Source: Tenacibaculum mesophilum (GTDB lineage Bacteria; Bacteroidota; Bacteroidia; Flavobacteriales; Flavobacteriaceae). Taken from it: a DNA stretch of 64,000 bases. Shown piece by piece: positions 8,720-17,381 of the stretch; within the stretch, counting starts at the first letter, position 1, and each line of letters begins with the position of its first letter. The notes beneath the pieces were generated by a model that searched no databases, was not told where the DNA came from, and worked only from the letters and a program-made list of their open reading frames with translations. The stretch spans positions 1,978,001 through 2,042,000 of the forward strand of contig NZ_CP032544.1 in the NCBI RefSeq assembly GCF_003867075.1, read 5' to 3'. The position numbers and the translations under genes are program-made.

Positions 8720-9775
8720 ATGATTAAAAGAACTCGTACCGAAATTAACAAATGTATTATTCACAAAGTAGCTAACAAATATAATAGCGGGCAGAATGCC
8801 TTTTCTGAAAGTCTAGTGCGTTTTGATGAAGAAAGTTACGAATTGTTACTCCCTTTTTTACTGAAGCCTTTCGGTTCAGTTACTCAGAGTTACCGCTTTA
8901 GTCATCATGCTGATGTTCGTCTAAACGAAATCAATAAATATACTTCTGATATTTTTGAAGATGATAGCAACGAAGTTTTTATTGAACATTCTAAAAATAT
9001 TGTTAATCACCTATACGAACAATCAAACTCTGCCAATATTAAAACGGGGGATGTAATTGTAGCTTATTTTGAAGGTATTGAATACAAAGATGTTTTAACT
9101 GAAGCCGTTGGTGTTTTTAAAATTGAAAGTAAGGTAGACTTCTTTCAAACCTATTTAGATGACGATAGTTTTGATGTAGTAGTTCAAAAAGGAATTTCAA
9201 CAAAAAGATTGGATAAGGGATGTTTAATTTTAAACTCTACTGATGCAGAAGGAACTGTAGTTTTATCGGTAGATAACAACCAATACGATGCGCAATACTG
9301 GATTAAAAACTTCTTAAGTGTAAAATATGCTGATGATCGCAACTTACACACTCAGAATTACTTAGAAATGTGCAAGGAGTTTTCTGAAGAGGTTATAAAA
9401 CCTGAATTTGGAAAACAAGAACAAAGTAATTTCTTAGCCAATACTGTTGATTATTTTAAAGAACATGAAAGTGTAGATTATCATGGCTTCAAAGATGAAA
9501 TTTTTGAAGAAGACAAGCATAAAGACCTTTTTGAGGATTACAAGCAGCACTTTGAAAAATTAAACGATGTACTAATTCGTAATAATTTTGAAGTATCTGA
9601 TGTTGTTTTAAAGAAAGAAAAAAGTAAGTTTAAAACTGAAATTAAATTAGACACCAATATTCAAATTAAAATTGATGTTGATGCTCCTGATGCTTCTGCT
9701 GAATATTTAGAACAAGGATACGATGAAGACAAGAAAATGAAGTATTATAAAGTATATTATAATACTGAGAAATAA
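8720..9775 (+). CDS. Nucleoid-associated protein, NdpA/YejK family
   Basis: This 351-aa protein matches the nucleoid-associated NA37/NdpA family in length and architecture. The N-terminus has IHKVANKYN and the serine-rich start of the conserved domain. The centre has HLYEQSNSANIKTGDVIVAYFEGIEY. The C-terminal part has RNNFEVSDVVLKKEK and an acidic end. In gamma-proteobacteria members bind the nucleoid; in Bacteroidetes they are widespread but little studied. It carries no signal peptide or membrane segment. It stands alone between rnhB and a convergent gene, with a hairpin downstream. Confidence 0.8.
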   Translation: MIKRTRTEINKCIIHKVANKYNSGQNAFSESLVRFDEESYELLLPFLLKPFGSVTQSYRFSHHADVRLNEINKYTSDIFEDDSNEVFIEHSKNIVNHLYEQSNSANIKTGDVIVAYFEGIEYKDVLTEAVGVFKIESKVDFFQTYLDDDSFDVVVQKGISTKRLDKGCLILNSTDAEGTVVLSVDNNQYDAQYWIKNFLSVKYADDRNLHTQNYLEMCKEFSEEVIKPEFGKQEQSNFLANTVDYFKEHESVDYHGFKDEIFEEDKHKDLFEDYKQHFEKLNDVLIRNNFEVSDVVLKKEKSKFKTEIKLDTNIQIKIDVDAPDASAEYLEQGYDEDKKMKYYKVYYNTEK

Positions 9776-9780
9776 TTAGT

Positions 9781-9819
9781 AACAAAGTTTCAAAGTAAGA
9801 TGAACTTTGAGACTTTGTT
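9781..9819. terminator. Hairpin between convergent genes
   Basis: AACAAAGT-t-TCAAAGT pairs with ACTTTGA-g-ACTTTGTT around a short loop, a stem of about 16 bp with one G-U wobble. There is no strong T-run after it, so it is a weaker terminator candidate than the others here. Confidence 0.5.
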
Positions 9820-9842
9820 ACTCTACTTCTTTAAACTGAAAA

Positions 9843-10433
9843 CTACTCCTTTTCAGCCATTTTTTTTACATAATCGGTAATAATCACAATAGTTTGTGCT
9901 CCCACTTTACCTTCAATATATTTAGCATTTTCAGGATCTAACGAAATTCTACGTACAGCAGTTCCTTGCTTTGCTACCATGCTAGAACCTTTTACTTTTA
10001 AATCTTTAATCAACACAACATTATCTCCTGCTTGTAAAATAGCTCCATTCACATCTCTGTGAATTATTTTTTCACTTTCATCTAAATGTTCACCTGTAGC
10101 TTCTGCAAAACGTAATTCCTCATCCTCTAAATACATCATATCCAATAAGTCTTGTGACCATCCGTCTTTTTTAACACGGTGTAACATTCTCCAAGCCACA
10201 ACTTTCACTGCTCTAAACTCACTCCACATACTATCATTTAAACAACGCCAGTGATTAGCGTCTGTAGCTTCTGAGTTTTCAATTTGCTCAATACAAGTAC
10301 TACAAGCCAACAAACTCCCATCAACTCCTCCTGTTGAAATTGGTGGTACTTCATAAATTGACAAATCGCTTTTTGATCCGCATAATTCACATTGATTTCC
10401 GCTTCTATCTTGTAATTCTTGTAATAAACTCAT
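9843..10433 (-). CDS. PhnA/YjdM-domain zinc-ribbon protein
   Basis: In this 196-aa protein, an N-terminal zinc ribbon is given by CELC (about residues 15-18) and CSTC (about 44-47). The C-terminal PhnA domain contains HRDVNGAILQAGDNVVLIKDLKVKGSS, GTAVRRI and VIITDYVKK. The family is often called alkylphosphonate utilization protein PhnA, but E. coli YjdM is outside the phosphonate pathway and no other phosphonate genes lie here, so that function should not be assumed. The middle, about 50-110, is a longer spacer than in E. coli YjdM. A -7 element lies 20 bp upstream. Confidence 0.8.
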   Translation of the reverse strand: MSLLQELQDRSGNQCELCGSKSDLSIYEVPPISTGGVDGSLLACSTCIEQIENSEATDANHWRCLNDSMWSEFRAVKVVAWRMLHRVKKDGWSQDLLDMMYLEDEELRFAEATGEHLDESEKIIHRDVNGAILQAGDNVVLIKDLKVKGSSMVAKQGTAVRRISLDPENAKYIEGKVGAQTIVIITDYVKKMAEKE

Positions 10434-10453
10434 TTTATTCTTTTTTTGCTTCG

Positions 10454-10461
10454 CAAAAGTA
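10454..10461 (-). promoter_or_regulatory. -7 promoter element of the PhnA-domain gene
   Basis: Minus-strand TACTTTTG lies 20 bp before ATG 10433, inside the 52-bp divergent gap shared with a GNAT gene. It matches TAnnTTTG exactly. Confidence 0.45.
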
Positions 10462-10485
10462 CATTTTTAATTATATATTTAGGCT

Positions 10486-10989
10486 ATGTTATTAGAAAGC
10501 GAACGACTAATTATTAAGGAAGCTCTAGTGAGCGATGCACCTTTTTATTTTCAACTATTTAATGATCCTGATTGGATTCAATTTATAGGAGATAAAAATT
10601 TAAAATCTATTGAAGAAACCCGTATCTACCTAAAGGATACTTTGTTTAAAAACTCTAAATTAAATGGACTTGGTTTTTTCACGGTTATTTCAAAAGAAAC
10701 CAACAAACCCATTGGAGCCTCTACAGCATTGCAAAGAGACAAGTTAGATTTTATTGATATTGGGTACGCATTTCTACCAGAAGGAAGAGGTAAAGGATAT
10801 GCAACAGAGGCTACAAAACTAATTATTGAATACGTCCGTACTAAATTCAAACAAGACAAAGTATTAGCTTTGACGATGCCAAAAAATGAAAAATCTCAAA
10901 AACTATTAAAAAACCTAGGTTTTGAGTTTATTGGGATGCAACAAGTTTTTGAAGACGGGGAAGATTGTGTATTTGAGTATGTTTTTTAA
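10486..10989 (+). CDS. GNAT acetyltransferase, RimJ/RimL-like
   Basis: This 167-aa protein begins MLLESERLIIKEAL, the usual first strand of RimJ/RimL-type acetyltransferases. The acetyl-CoA loop is LPEGRGKGYATEATKLII at about residues 103-120 (R-G-x-G-x-A), and LTMPKNEKSQKLLKNLGFEFIG gives the C-terminal strand-helix with Asn and Leu-Gly-Phe typical of the family. The acceptor could be a ribosomal protein N-terminus or a small molecule; sequence does not decide. It is convergent with rimM and overlaps its end by 4 bp. Confidence 0.85.
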   Translation: MLLESERLIIKEALVSDAPFYFQLFNDPDWIQFIGDKNLKSIEETRIYLKDTLFKNSKLNGLGFFTVISKETNKPIGASTALQRDKLDFIDIGYAFLPEGRGKGYATEATKLIIEYVRTKFKQDKVLALTMPKNEKSQKLLKNLGFEFIGMQQVFEDGEDCVFEYVF

Positions 10990-11513
10990 CTCAAATACAA
11001 ATCAATTAACCCTTCTGGTGTTTTAACTTCAATAGTTTTAGCATCTCTATCTACTTTCTTAATAAAGTCATCAATCATAGGAATGAAAATCTCTTTTCCA
11101 TCTCTATCAATTTCAAATAAAGGTTGCGCTGAAGAATCATTAATACTCACTATATTTCCTACTTCTCCAAAAACAGTATCAATTACCTTAAAACCTATCA
11201 CTTCATGATAATAAAACTTATCTCCAGAAAGTTTAGGAAGCATATCTAATGGCAGGTAAACTTCAGAACGTAAAATAGCCTCGGCATCTGCTTCAGTATC
11301 AACATCCTCAAATTTCACTCTAAACATAGTTCCTTTACTCAGGGAAGACTTTTCAATAAAAAAAGGAATCAGATTATTGCCTAAATCGACAAAAACTGAT
11401 TCCAAATTTTCGTAAAGATCGGGTTCATCAGTATCTAACTTAATAACTACCTCACCCTTAAAACTATGTTTTTTAACGATTTTGCCAAGATAAAAGCAAT
11501 CTTCTTTTTGCAT
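10986..11513 (-). CDS. rimM: 16S rRNA processing protein RimM
   Basis: This 175-aa protein assists maturation of the 30S head domain by binding S19. The N-terminal RimM domain starts CFYLGKIVKKHSFKGEVVIKLDTD. The C-terminal PRC barrel includes KFYYHEVIGFKVIDTVFGEVGNI and ends IEVKTPEGLIDLYL. I start it at ATG 11513 because the frame extension to 11567 would run into rpsP and adds residues foreign to the family; ATG 11516 is the only close alternative. It lies 16 bp behind rpsP, the classic rpsP-rimM operon. trmD is not in this unit. Confidence 0.95.
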   Translation of the reverse strand: MQKEDCFYLGKIVKKHSFKGEVVIKLDTDEPDLYENLESVFVDLGNNLIPFFIEKSSLSKGTMFRVKFEDVDTEADAEAILRSEVYLPLDMLPKLSGDKFYYHEVIGFKVIDTVFGEVGNIVSINDSSAQPLFEIDRDGKEIFIPMIDDFIKKVDRDAKTIEVKTPEGLIDLYLS

Positions 11514-11529
11514 CATCGTAGTACAGTTT

Positions 11530-12033
11530 TTATTCTTCGCTATCAGCACCTGATTCAGCAGCAGCATCCTCGCTATCCTCTACAGCAGGAGTTGCAGCAG
11601 CTATACGTGCTTCATTTACAGCTTTTTCAGCTTCTAAAGCTTTTGCTTTAGCGTCAGCTTCAGCTTTTGCTAAACCTTCTGTTTTACCAGCAACTTTAGC
11701 CGCTTTTTCTTCTAACCAAGCAGTAAATTTAGCTTCTGCTTGCTCTTCAGTTAAAGCACCTTTCTTTACTCCACCAGCTAAGTGATTCTTTAATAAAGCT
11801 CCTTTATAAGATAAAATAGCTCTAGCAGTATCAGTTGGTTGAGCACCATTTTGTAACCACTTTACAGCTCCGTCAACATCTAAGTCGATAGTTGCAGGAT
11901 TAGTATTTGGATTGTAAGTTCCGATTTTTTCTAAGAAACGACCGTCTCTTTTAGCTCTTGAATCAGCAGCTACTACCCAATAAAATGGTTTTCCTTTTTT
12001 ACCGTGTCTTTGTAATCTAATTTTTACAGGCAT
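11530..12033 (-). CDS. rpsP: 30S ribosomal protein S16
   Basis: The first 80 or so residues are canonical S16 ([21 protein letters not shown], then [15 protein letters not shown]). At 167 aa it is about twice the length of E. coli S16. The extra C-terminal half is rich in Ala, Glu and Lys and ends in an acidic Ser/Ala/Glu/Asp tail, as known for Bacteroidetes S16 proteins. It is first in the rpsP-rimM operon, with a leader of about 65-70 nt after the -7 element that contains a short hairpin (AAGGT/ACCTT near 12047-12061). Confidence 0.97.
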   Translation of the reverse strand: MPVKIRLQRHGKKGKPFYWVVAADSRAKRDGRFLEKIGTYNPNTNPATIDLDVDGAVKWLQNGAQPTDTARAILSYKGALLKNHLAGGVKKGALTEEQAEAKFTAWLEEKAAKVAGKTEGLAKAEADAKAKALEAEKAVNEARIAAATPAVEDSEDAAAESGADSEE

Positions 12034-12100
12034 AATTTTAATTTTTAAGGTTCGCGACCTTGGTTATTAATAAATCTTATTATCTCGTAATAAGTGGGCG

Positions 12101-12108
12101 CAAAATTA
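12101..12108 (-). promoter_or_regulatory. -7 promoter element of rpsP-rimM
   Basis: Minus-strand TAATTTTG lies 68 bp before the rpsP ATG. A TTTG at about 12121-12124 lies upstream but only 12 nt away. The long leader leaves room for control of the ribosomal operon. Confidence 0.45.
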
Positions 12109-12150
12109 TAAAATATTTTTCAAATAACACCTAAAAATATTTTTTATCAA

Positions 12151-12180
12151 AATAAAAAAGAGCCTGTTAAACAGGCTCTT
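12151..12180 (-). terminator. Intrinsic terminator of the cold-shock gene
   Basis: On the minus strand AAGAGCCTG / CAGGCTCTT pair around a short TTTAA loop, followed by TTTTTATTTT. It lies 25 bp after the stop of the cold-shock gene and insulates it from rpsP. Confidence 0.9.
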
Positions 12181-12204
12181 AAGAAAAATAAATTGTGAGG
12201 TATA

Positions 12205-12396
12205 TTATAATACTCTAACGCTAACTGCGTTTAATCCTTTTTTTCCTTCTTTAAGTTCAAACTCAACAGTATCACCTTCTCTAATCTCATCGATTAAACC
12301 TGATACGTGTACAAAATGTTCTGTGTTTGATCCTGACTCTGTAATAAATCCAAAACCTTTAGATTCATTGAAGAACTTTACTGTTCCTTCTTTCAT
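12205..12396 (-). CDS. Cold-shock domain protein
   Basis: This 63-aa protein is a single cold-shock OB fold. RNP1 is KGFGFI (about residues 13-18) and RNP2 is HFVHVSGL (about 26-33), preceded by GTVKFFNES and ending GLNAVSVRVL. It binds single-stranded nucleic acid and acts as an RNA chaperone. I start at ATG 12396 because an upstream frame extension precedes the invariant fold start. A consensus promoter and a strong terminator make it a single-gene unit. Cold inducibility is not shown by the sequence. Confidence 0.95.
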   Translation of the reverse strand: MKEGTVKFFNESKGFGFITESGSNTEHFVHVSGLIDEIREGDTVEFELKEGKKGLNAVSVRVL

Positions 12397-12420
12397 TGTA
12401 AAAAATATTATATTAAAGTA

Positions 12421-12449
12421 CAAATGTAATCTTATTAATTGATTATCAA
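12421..12449 (-). promoter_or_regulatory. Consensus promoter of the cold-shock gene
   Basis: Minus-strand TTG (12447-12449), 18 nt, then TACATTTG (12421-12428). This is a textbook Bacteroidetes housekeeping-sigma promoter and leaves a leader of about 20 nt before ATG 12396. Confidence 0.65.
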
Positions 12450-12624
12450 TCACTTTTTTTCATTTTTATTTTAAAATTAACCTACACTTAACATCTATTT
12501 ACTGATTACAATCAGCTATTCAAGCCTTTACATTAAGTAAAAACACTCGTTAATAACTTCTCTTAATAACAATGTAAATTCTTCGTATTTTTACACTTTG
12601 TTTTATCCAAAACACTTCAATAAG

Positions 12625-12632
12625 TAATTTTG
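12625..12632 (+). promoter_or_regulatory. -7-like element directly before dnaE
   Basis: TAATTTTG ends 3 nt before ATG 12636. A TTG at 12598-12600 is 24 nt upstream. If functional, the dnaE mRNA would start at or just after the start codon. Confidence 0.35.
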
Positions 12633-12635
12633 CCC

Positions 12636-15600
12636 ATGTATTTAATTTTCGATACCGAAACTACTGGATTACCAAAAAGCTGGAATGCTCCAATAACCGA
12701 TACCGACAACTGGCCTAGAGCCATACAAATTGCGTGGCAATTACATGATGAATTAGGAAATTTAATTGAACACAATGACTTCTTAATACAACCTGACGGG
12801 TTCAATATTCCGTACGATGCAGAACGTATTCATGGAATTTCTACTGATTTAGCTATCGAACAAGGAATTCAATTGAGTGAAGGGTTAGAACTATTCAACA
12901 AGGCATTACAAAAAACGAAGTTTATTGTTGGTCAAAATGTTGGTTTTGATGTCAACATTATGGGGTGTGAGTTTCATCGTTTAGGTGTTGAAAACAATTT
13001 AACAGAATTACCTGTTTTGGATACTTGTACCGAGCATACGGCACAATTATGTCAAATTCCTGGTGGTCGTGGAGGAAAGTTTAAACTTCCAACTCTTACC
13101 GAATTACACAATCATTTATTCGGAACAGGTTTTGGAGAAGCACATAACGCTACTGCCGATGTAGAAGCAACTACAAGATGTTTCTTAGAATTAATTCGTT
13201 TACGTCAGTACACAGAAGAACAGTTAGACGTTCCTTCTGATTATTTTCAACGTTATACAGAAGCAAATCCGAACCCAATACAGGTAATCGGACTTAAGCA
13301 CTTAAACCTTAAAAAGGAAAGTGAAAAAATCCGTAAAAGAAAGTCATCTGAAACTGAAGAAGCAGCTAATACAATTTCTACCGCAGAAGGATTAGTAGAA
13401 CTTGAAGGTGTTAAATTTGCTCACTTACACAACCATACACAGTATTCTGTTTTACAGTCTACCATTCAAATTGGTAACATAGTAAATGCCGCTGCTAAAG
13501 ATAATATGTCTGCAGTTGCCATGACTGATACTGGTAACATGATGGCTGCTTTCCATTTTGTACAGGCTGTATTAGGGCACAACAAAGCAGCTGAAGCGGC
13601 TAATAAAGAAGCCTTAGAAAAAGGAGAGGAACCTACACAAAGTGTTTTAAAACCTATCGTAGGTTGTGAATTTAATGTTTGTGAAGACCATACCAATAAA
13701 AGTCAAAAAGACAATGGATATCAAGTCGTTTTACTTGCTAAAAATAAAAAGGGATACCACAATTTAGCAAAAATGTCTTCCATTGCTTTCGTGGATGGTT
13801 TTTACTATGTTCCAAGAATCGACAAAAAAGTTATTGAGCAATACAAAGAAGATGTAATTGTATTAACAGGAAATTTATATGGTGAAGTTCCTAGTAAAAT
13901 ATTAAATGTAGGTGAAGCTCAAGCAGAAGAAGCTTTACTTTGGTGGAAAGAACAATTCGGAGAAGATTTATATATCGAATTGATGCGTCACGGACAAGAA
14001 GATGAAAGAGTTGTGAACGAAACTCTACTTTCATTCTCTAAAAAGCATGATATTAAAATTGTTGCTACGAACAATACTTTTTACTTAGATAAAGAAGACG
14101 CCAATGCTCACGATATTTTATTGTGTGTAAAAGATGGTGAAAAACAAGCTACTCCTAAAGGTCGAGGAAGAGGCTATCGTTATGGTTTACCTAACGACGA
14201 ATACTACTTTAAATCTACTGAAGAGATGAAAAAACTCTTTGCTGATTTACCTGAGGCTATTATTAACATTCAAGAAATTGTAGATAAAATAGAACCTTTT
14301 GGTTTAGCTCGTGATGTATTATTACCTGCTTTTGATATTCCAGAAGAGTTTAGAGATGAAAAAGATCTTGAAGATGGAGGAAAAAGAGGTGAAAATAATT
14401 TTTTACGTCATTTAACCTATGAAGGAGCCAAAAAACGTTATGGAGAAATTACCGATAAAATCCGAGAACGTTTAGATTTTGAGCTTGATGTAATTGCTAA
14501 AACAGGGTACCCTGGATATTTCTTGATTGTAGAAGATTTTATTCGAGAAGCACGAAACATGGATGTATCAGTAGGTCCAGGACGTGGTTCTGCAGCTGGT
14601 TCGGTAGTTGCTTATTGCTTGTGGATTACTAATATAGATCCTATCCAGTACGACTTACTTTTTGAGCGTTTCTTAAACCCTGAACGTGTATCGATGCCCG
14701 ATATTGATATCGACTTTGATGATGAAGGTCGTAGCCGCGTAATGGATTATGTAATTGAAAAATATGGTGCTAACCAAGTAGCACAAATTATTACCTATGG
14801 TACCATGGCAGCTAAATCATCCGTCCGTGATACTGCTCGTGTACTTGACTTACCTCTATTTGAAGCCGATAGAATTGCCAAGTTAATTCCAGGAATGAAA
14901 TTGAAAAAAATCTTTTCTTTAGATGAGAAAGGATTAAAAGAAAAGCTTCGTTCTGAAGAAATAGAAATGGTAAATGAGCTAAAAGCTATTGCCAATGGTA
15001 ATGGTCTGGAAGCAGAAACCATTAACAAAGCTAGAATTTTAGAAGGTTCAGTTCGTAATACTGGAATTCACGCTTGTGGGGTAATTATCACTCCTGATGA
15101 TATTACCAAATTCGTACCGGTATCTGTTGCAAAAGATTCCGACATGTATGTTACTCAGTTTGACAACTCGGTAGTAGAAAGTGCAGGATTATTAAAAATG
15201 GATTTTTTGGGGTTAAAAACATTAACCCTAATCAAGGATACAGTAAAAATTGTAAAAGCACGTCATGGTGTAGAACTCGACCCTGAAAATTTCCCTATTG
15301 ATGATGAGGAAACTTATGCACTTTTCCAACGTGGAGAAACCGTAGGTATATTCCAATACGAATCTCCTGGGATGCAAAAGTACATGCGTGAGTTAAAACC
15401 TACGGTTTTTGCTGACTTAATTGCAATGAACGCCTTGTATCGTCCAGGTCCTTTAGAATATATTCCTTCTTTTATTAGAAGAAAACATGGGGACGAGGAA
15501 ATTCAGTACGACCTTCCTGCAATGGAAGAATATTTAGCAGAGACCTACGGAATTACAGTATATCAGGAGCAAGTAATGTTACTTTCGCAAAAGTTAGCTG

Positions 15601-17012
15601 ATTTTACCAAAGGTGAAGCCGATGTACTTCGTAAAGCAATGGGTAAAAAGCAAGCTGCGGTACTAGCGAAAATGAAACCTAAGTTTGTGAATCAAGCAAA
15701 GGCTAATGGTCATGATGAAAAAGCCTTAGAGAAAATTTGGAAGGACTGGGAGGCTTTCGCATCCTATGCCTTTAACAAATCGCACTCTACTTGTTATGCT
15801 TGGATTGCTTATCAAACCGCTTATTTAAAAGCCCACTACCCTGCTGAATACATGGCAGCAGTACTTTCCAACAACATGAACGACATTAAAACGGTTTCGT
15901 TTTTTATGGAAGAATGTAAACGTATGGGGTTAGAGGTATTGGGTCCAGATGTAAATGAATCGTATGCTAAATTCTCTGTAAATAAAGATGGCGCTGTTCG
16001 TTTTGGTATGGCGGCAATTAAAGGTGTAGGTGGTTCAGCTGTAAAAGCAATTATTGATGAACGCAAAGAAAATGGGCATTACACTTCTATTTTTGATGTA
16101 GCCAAACGTGTTGATTTACGTGTTGCTAACAAAAAAGCTTTTGAAGGTTTAGTATTAGCTGGTGGTTTTGATTCTTTTACAGATACTCACAGAGCTCAAT
16201 ATTATGTGAAAGATGAAAAAGGACAAACTTTTTTAGAAAAGGCTATTCGCTTTGGAAATAAGTTTCAAGAAAATCAGAATTCATCTCAGGTATCTTTATT
16301 TGGAGAAGCTTCGGATGTTGATTTACCTGAACCTTTAATTCCTGAATGTGAAACTTGGGGAACTATGGAATTGTTAGCTCGTGAAAAAGAAGTAGTAGGA
16401 ATGTATATTTCTGCACATCCACTTGATGATTTTAAAAATGAACTAAAGTTTTGCAACGCTTCTCTAGCACATTTTAAAAACATCGCTCAATATGAAGGTT
16501 TAGGACTTTCTTTTGCTGGAATCGTTACTGATGTACAGCATCGTGTATCAAAAGCAGGTAAAGGATGGGCTGCTTTTACAATGGAAGATTATAACGATAG
16601 TTTTGAATTTCGAATTTTTGGTGAAGATTACTTAAAGTTTAAACACTTTTTGGTTCCAAATTCGTTCCTATTTATCAAAACTACGATCAAACCTGGTTGG
16701 ACTAATAAAGAAGGTGTGAAAGGTGAACCTAGAGTTGGATTTAATGAGTTTTTACTATTACACGATATTATGGATAAAATGTGTAAAAAACTCACCATAA
16801 AAATTCCTCTACAAGAAGTAAAAGATAATACTATAAAAGAACTACAACACTTGTTTGCTACTAACAAAGGCTCACAAAGTTTGTATTTTACCATTTGGGA
16901 TGCCGAAGAAAAAATAGAGTTAAACTTACCTAGTAGAACAACTAAAATTAAAGTGTCTAGTGAGTTTTTAAAAGCATTAGACGAACAGTTTATAAATTAT
17001 AAGTTGAATTAA
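12636..17012 (+). CDS. dnaE: DNA polymerase III alpha subunit with fused N-terminal proofreading exonuclease
   Basis: This 1458-aa replicative polymerase has an added DnaQ-like DEDDh exonuclease at residues 1-190: D6 and E8 in IFDTETTG, D105 in NVGFD, H170 and D175 in AHNATADVE. After a charged linker comes a PHP domain from about 262, beginning HLHNHTQYSV. The polymerase core contains GPGRGSAAGS and the catalytic MPDIDIDFDDEGR (D689, D691). The C-terminal HhH and OB-fold regions follow (TFTMEDY-like strand near 1310). The PHP metal site looks eroded (TDTGN where a His is usual), fitting proofreading by the fused exonuclease. The start could also be TTG 12630; ATG 12636 is preferred. Confidence 0.96.
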   Translation: MYLIFDTETTGLPKSWNAPITDTDNWPRAIQIAWQLHDELGNLIEHNDFLIQPDGFNIPYDAERIHGISTDLAIEQGIQLSEGLELFNKALQKTKFIVGQNVGFDVNIMGCEFHRLGVENNLTELPVLDTCTEHTAQLCQIPGGRGGKFKLPTLTELHNHLFGTGFGEAHNATADVEATTRCFLELIRLRQYTEEQLDVPSDYFQRYTEANPNPIQVIGLKHLNLKKESEKIRKRKSSETEEAANTISTAEGLVELEGVKFAHLHNHTQYSVLQSTIQIGNIVNAAAKDNMSAVAMTDTGNMMAAFHFVQAVLGHNKAAEAANKEALEKGEEPTQSVLKPIVGCEFNVCEDHTNKSQKDNGYQVVLLAKNKKGYHNLAKMSSIAFVDGFYYVPRIDKKVIEQYKEDVIVLTGNLYGEVPSKILNVGEAQAEEALLWWKEQFGEDLYIELMRHGQEDERVVNETLLSFSKKHDIKIVATNNTFYLDKEDANAHDILLCVKDGEKQATPKGRGRGYRYGLPNDEYYFKSTEEMKKLFADLPEAIINIQEIVDKIEPFGLARDVLLPAFDIPEEFRDEKDLEDGGKRGENNFLRHLTYEGAKKRYGEITDKIRERLDFELDVIAKTGYPGYFLIVEDFIREARNMDVSVGPGRGSAAGSVVAYCLWITNIDPIQYDLLFERFLNPERVSMPDIDIDFDDEGRSRVMDYVIEKYGANQVAQIITYGTMAAKSSVRDTARVLDLPLFEADRIAKLIPGMKLKKIFSLDEKGLKEKLRSEEIEMVNELKAIANGNGLEAETINKARILEGSVRNTGIHACGVIITPDDITKFVPVSVAKDSDMYVTQFDNSVVESAGLLKMDFLGLKTLTLIKDTVKIVKARHGVELDPENFPIDDEETYALFQRGETVGIFQYESPGMQKYMRELKPTVFADLIAMNALYRPGPLEYIPSFIRRKHGDEEIQYDLPAMEEYLAETYGITVYQEQVMLLSQKLADFTKGEADVLRKAMGKKQAAVLAKMKPKFVNQAKANGHDEKALEKIWKDWEAFASYAFNKSHSTCYAWIAYQTAYLKAHYPAEYMAAVLSNNMNDIKTVSFFMEECKRMGLEVLGPDVNESYAKFSVNKDGAVRFGMAAIKGVGGSAVKAIIDERKENGHYTSIFDVAKRVDLRVANKKAFEGLVLAGGFDSFTDTHRAQYYVKDEKGQTFLEKAIRFGNKFQENQNSSQVSLFGEASDVDLPEPLIPECETWGTMELLAREKEVVGMYISAHPLDDFKNELKFCNASLAHFKNIAQYEGLGLSFAGIVTDVQHRVSKAGKGWAAFTMEDYNDSFEFRIFGEDYLKFKHFLVPNSFLFIKTTIKPGWTNKEGVKGEPRVGFNEFLLLHDIMDKMCKKLTIKIPLQEVKDNTIKELQHLFATNKGSQSLYFTIWDAEEKIELNLPSRTTKIKVSSEFLKALDEQFINYKLN

Positions 17013-17020
17013 TAACCAAA

Positions 17021-17377
17021 ATGCTACCTAGTTATCAAAACAGTATCGACCTATTAACAAATGTAGCTAACCAAAAGTTATATAAACAACTTATAGTTCA
17101 ACTTAACAAAGATTTTAGTCTAACTGGATTTGATTTAGATTTTTCTGCAAATAGCACCCCTTCTGAGTTAAAAGAGCAACTTCAAAAATCAGTAAAGGAA
17201 TTAATTTTACATGATTTTAATTCTTATACAAATCTTTTATACCGTATAGATGTTTCTGAAAAAGACACACAAAATATCGAGTCAACAGATATTAATGTAT
17301 ACACCGAATGTCTTACTTTTTTGATTTTAAAAAGAGTTTGGAAAAAGGTTTGGTTTAAAAATCAGTTTACCAAATAA
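17021..17377 (+). CDS. Conserved hypothetical protein downstream of dnaE
   Basis: This 118-aa, probably cytosolic, helical protein has no signal peptide or membrane span. The C-terminal part is LTFLILKRVWKKVWFKNQF. I do not recognise a named family, although similar short proteins follow dnaE in other flavobacteria as far as I recall. It starts 8 bp after the dnaE stop, so co-expression with dnaE is likely. Its end is 4 bp from the end of the convergent eCIS operon, with no terminator visible between. Confidence 0.65.
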   Translation: MLPSYQNSIDLLTNVANQKLYKQLIVQLNKDFSLTGFDLDFSANSTPSELKEQLQKSVKELILHDFNSYTNLLYRIDVSEKDTQNIESTDINVYTECLTFLILKRVWKKVWFKNQFTK

Positions 17378-17381
17378 AGCT

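Noticed and set aside
11466..11651. Plus-strand frame across the rpsP-rimM junction
   Set aside because: It is antisense to two certain genes and has a repetitive Gln/Leu composition from the Ala/Glu-rich S16 tail.
12397..12453. N-terminal extension of the cold-shock protein
   Set aside because: It would contain the promoter -7 element, and the fold begins at ATG 12396.
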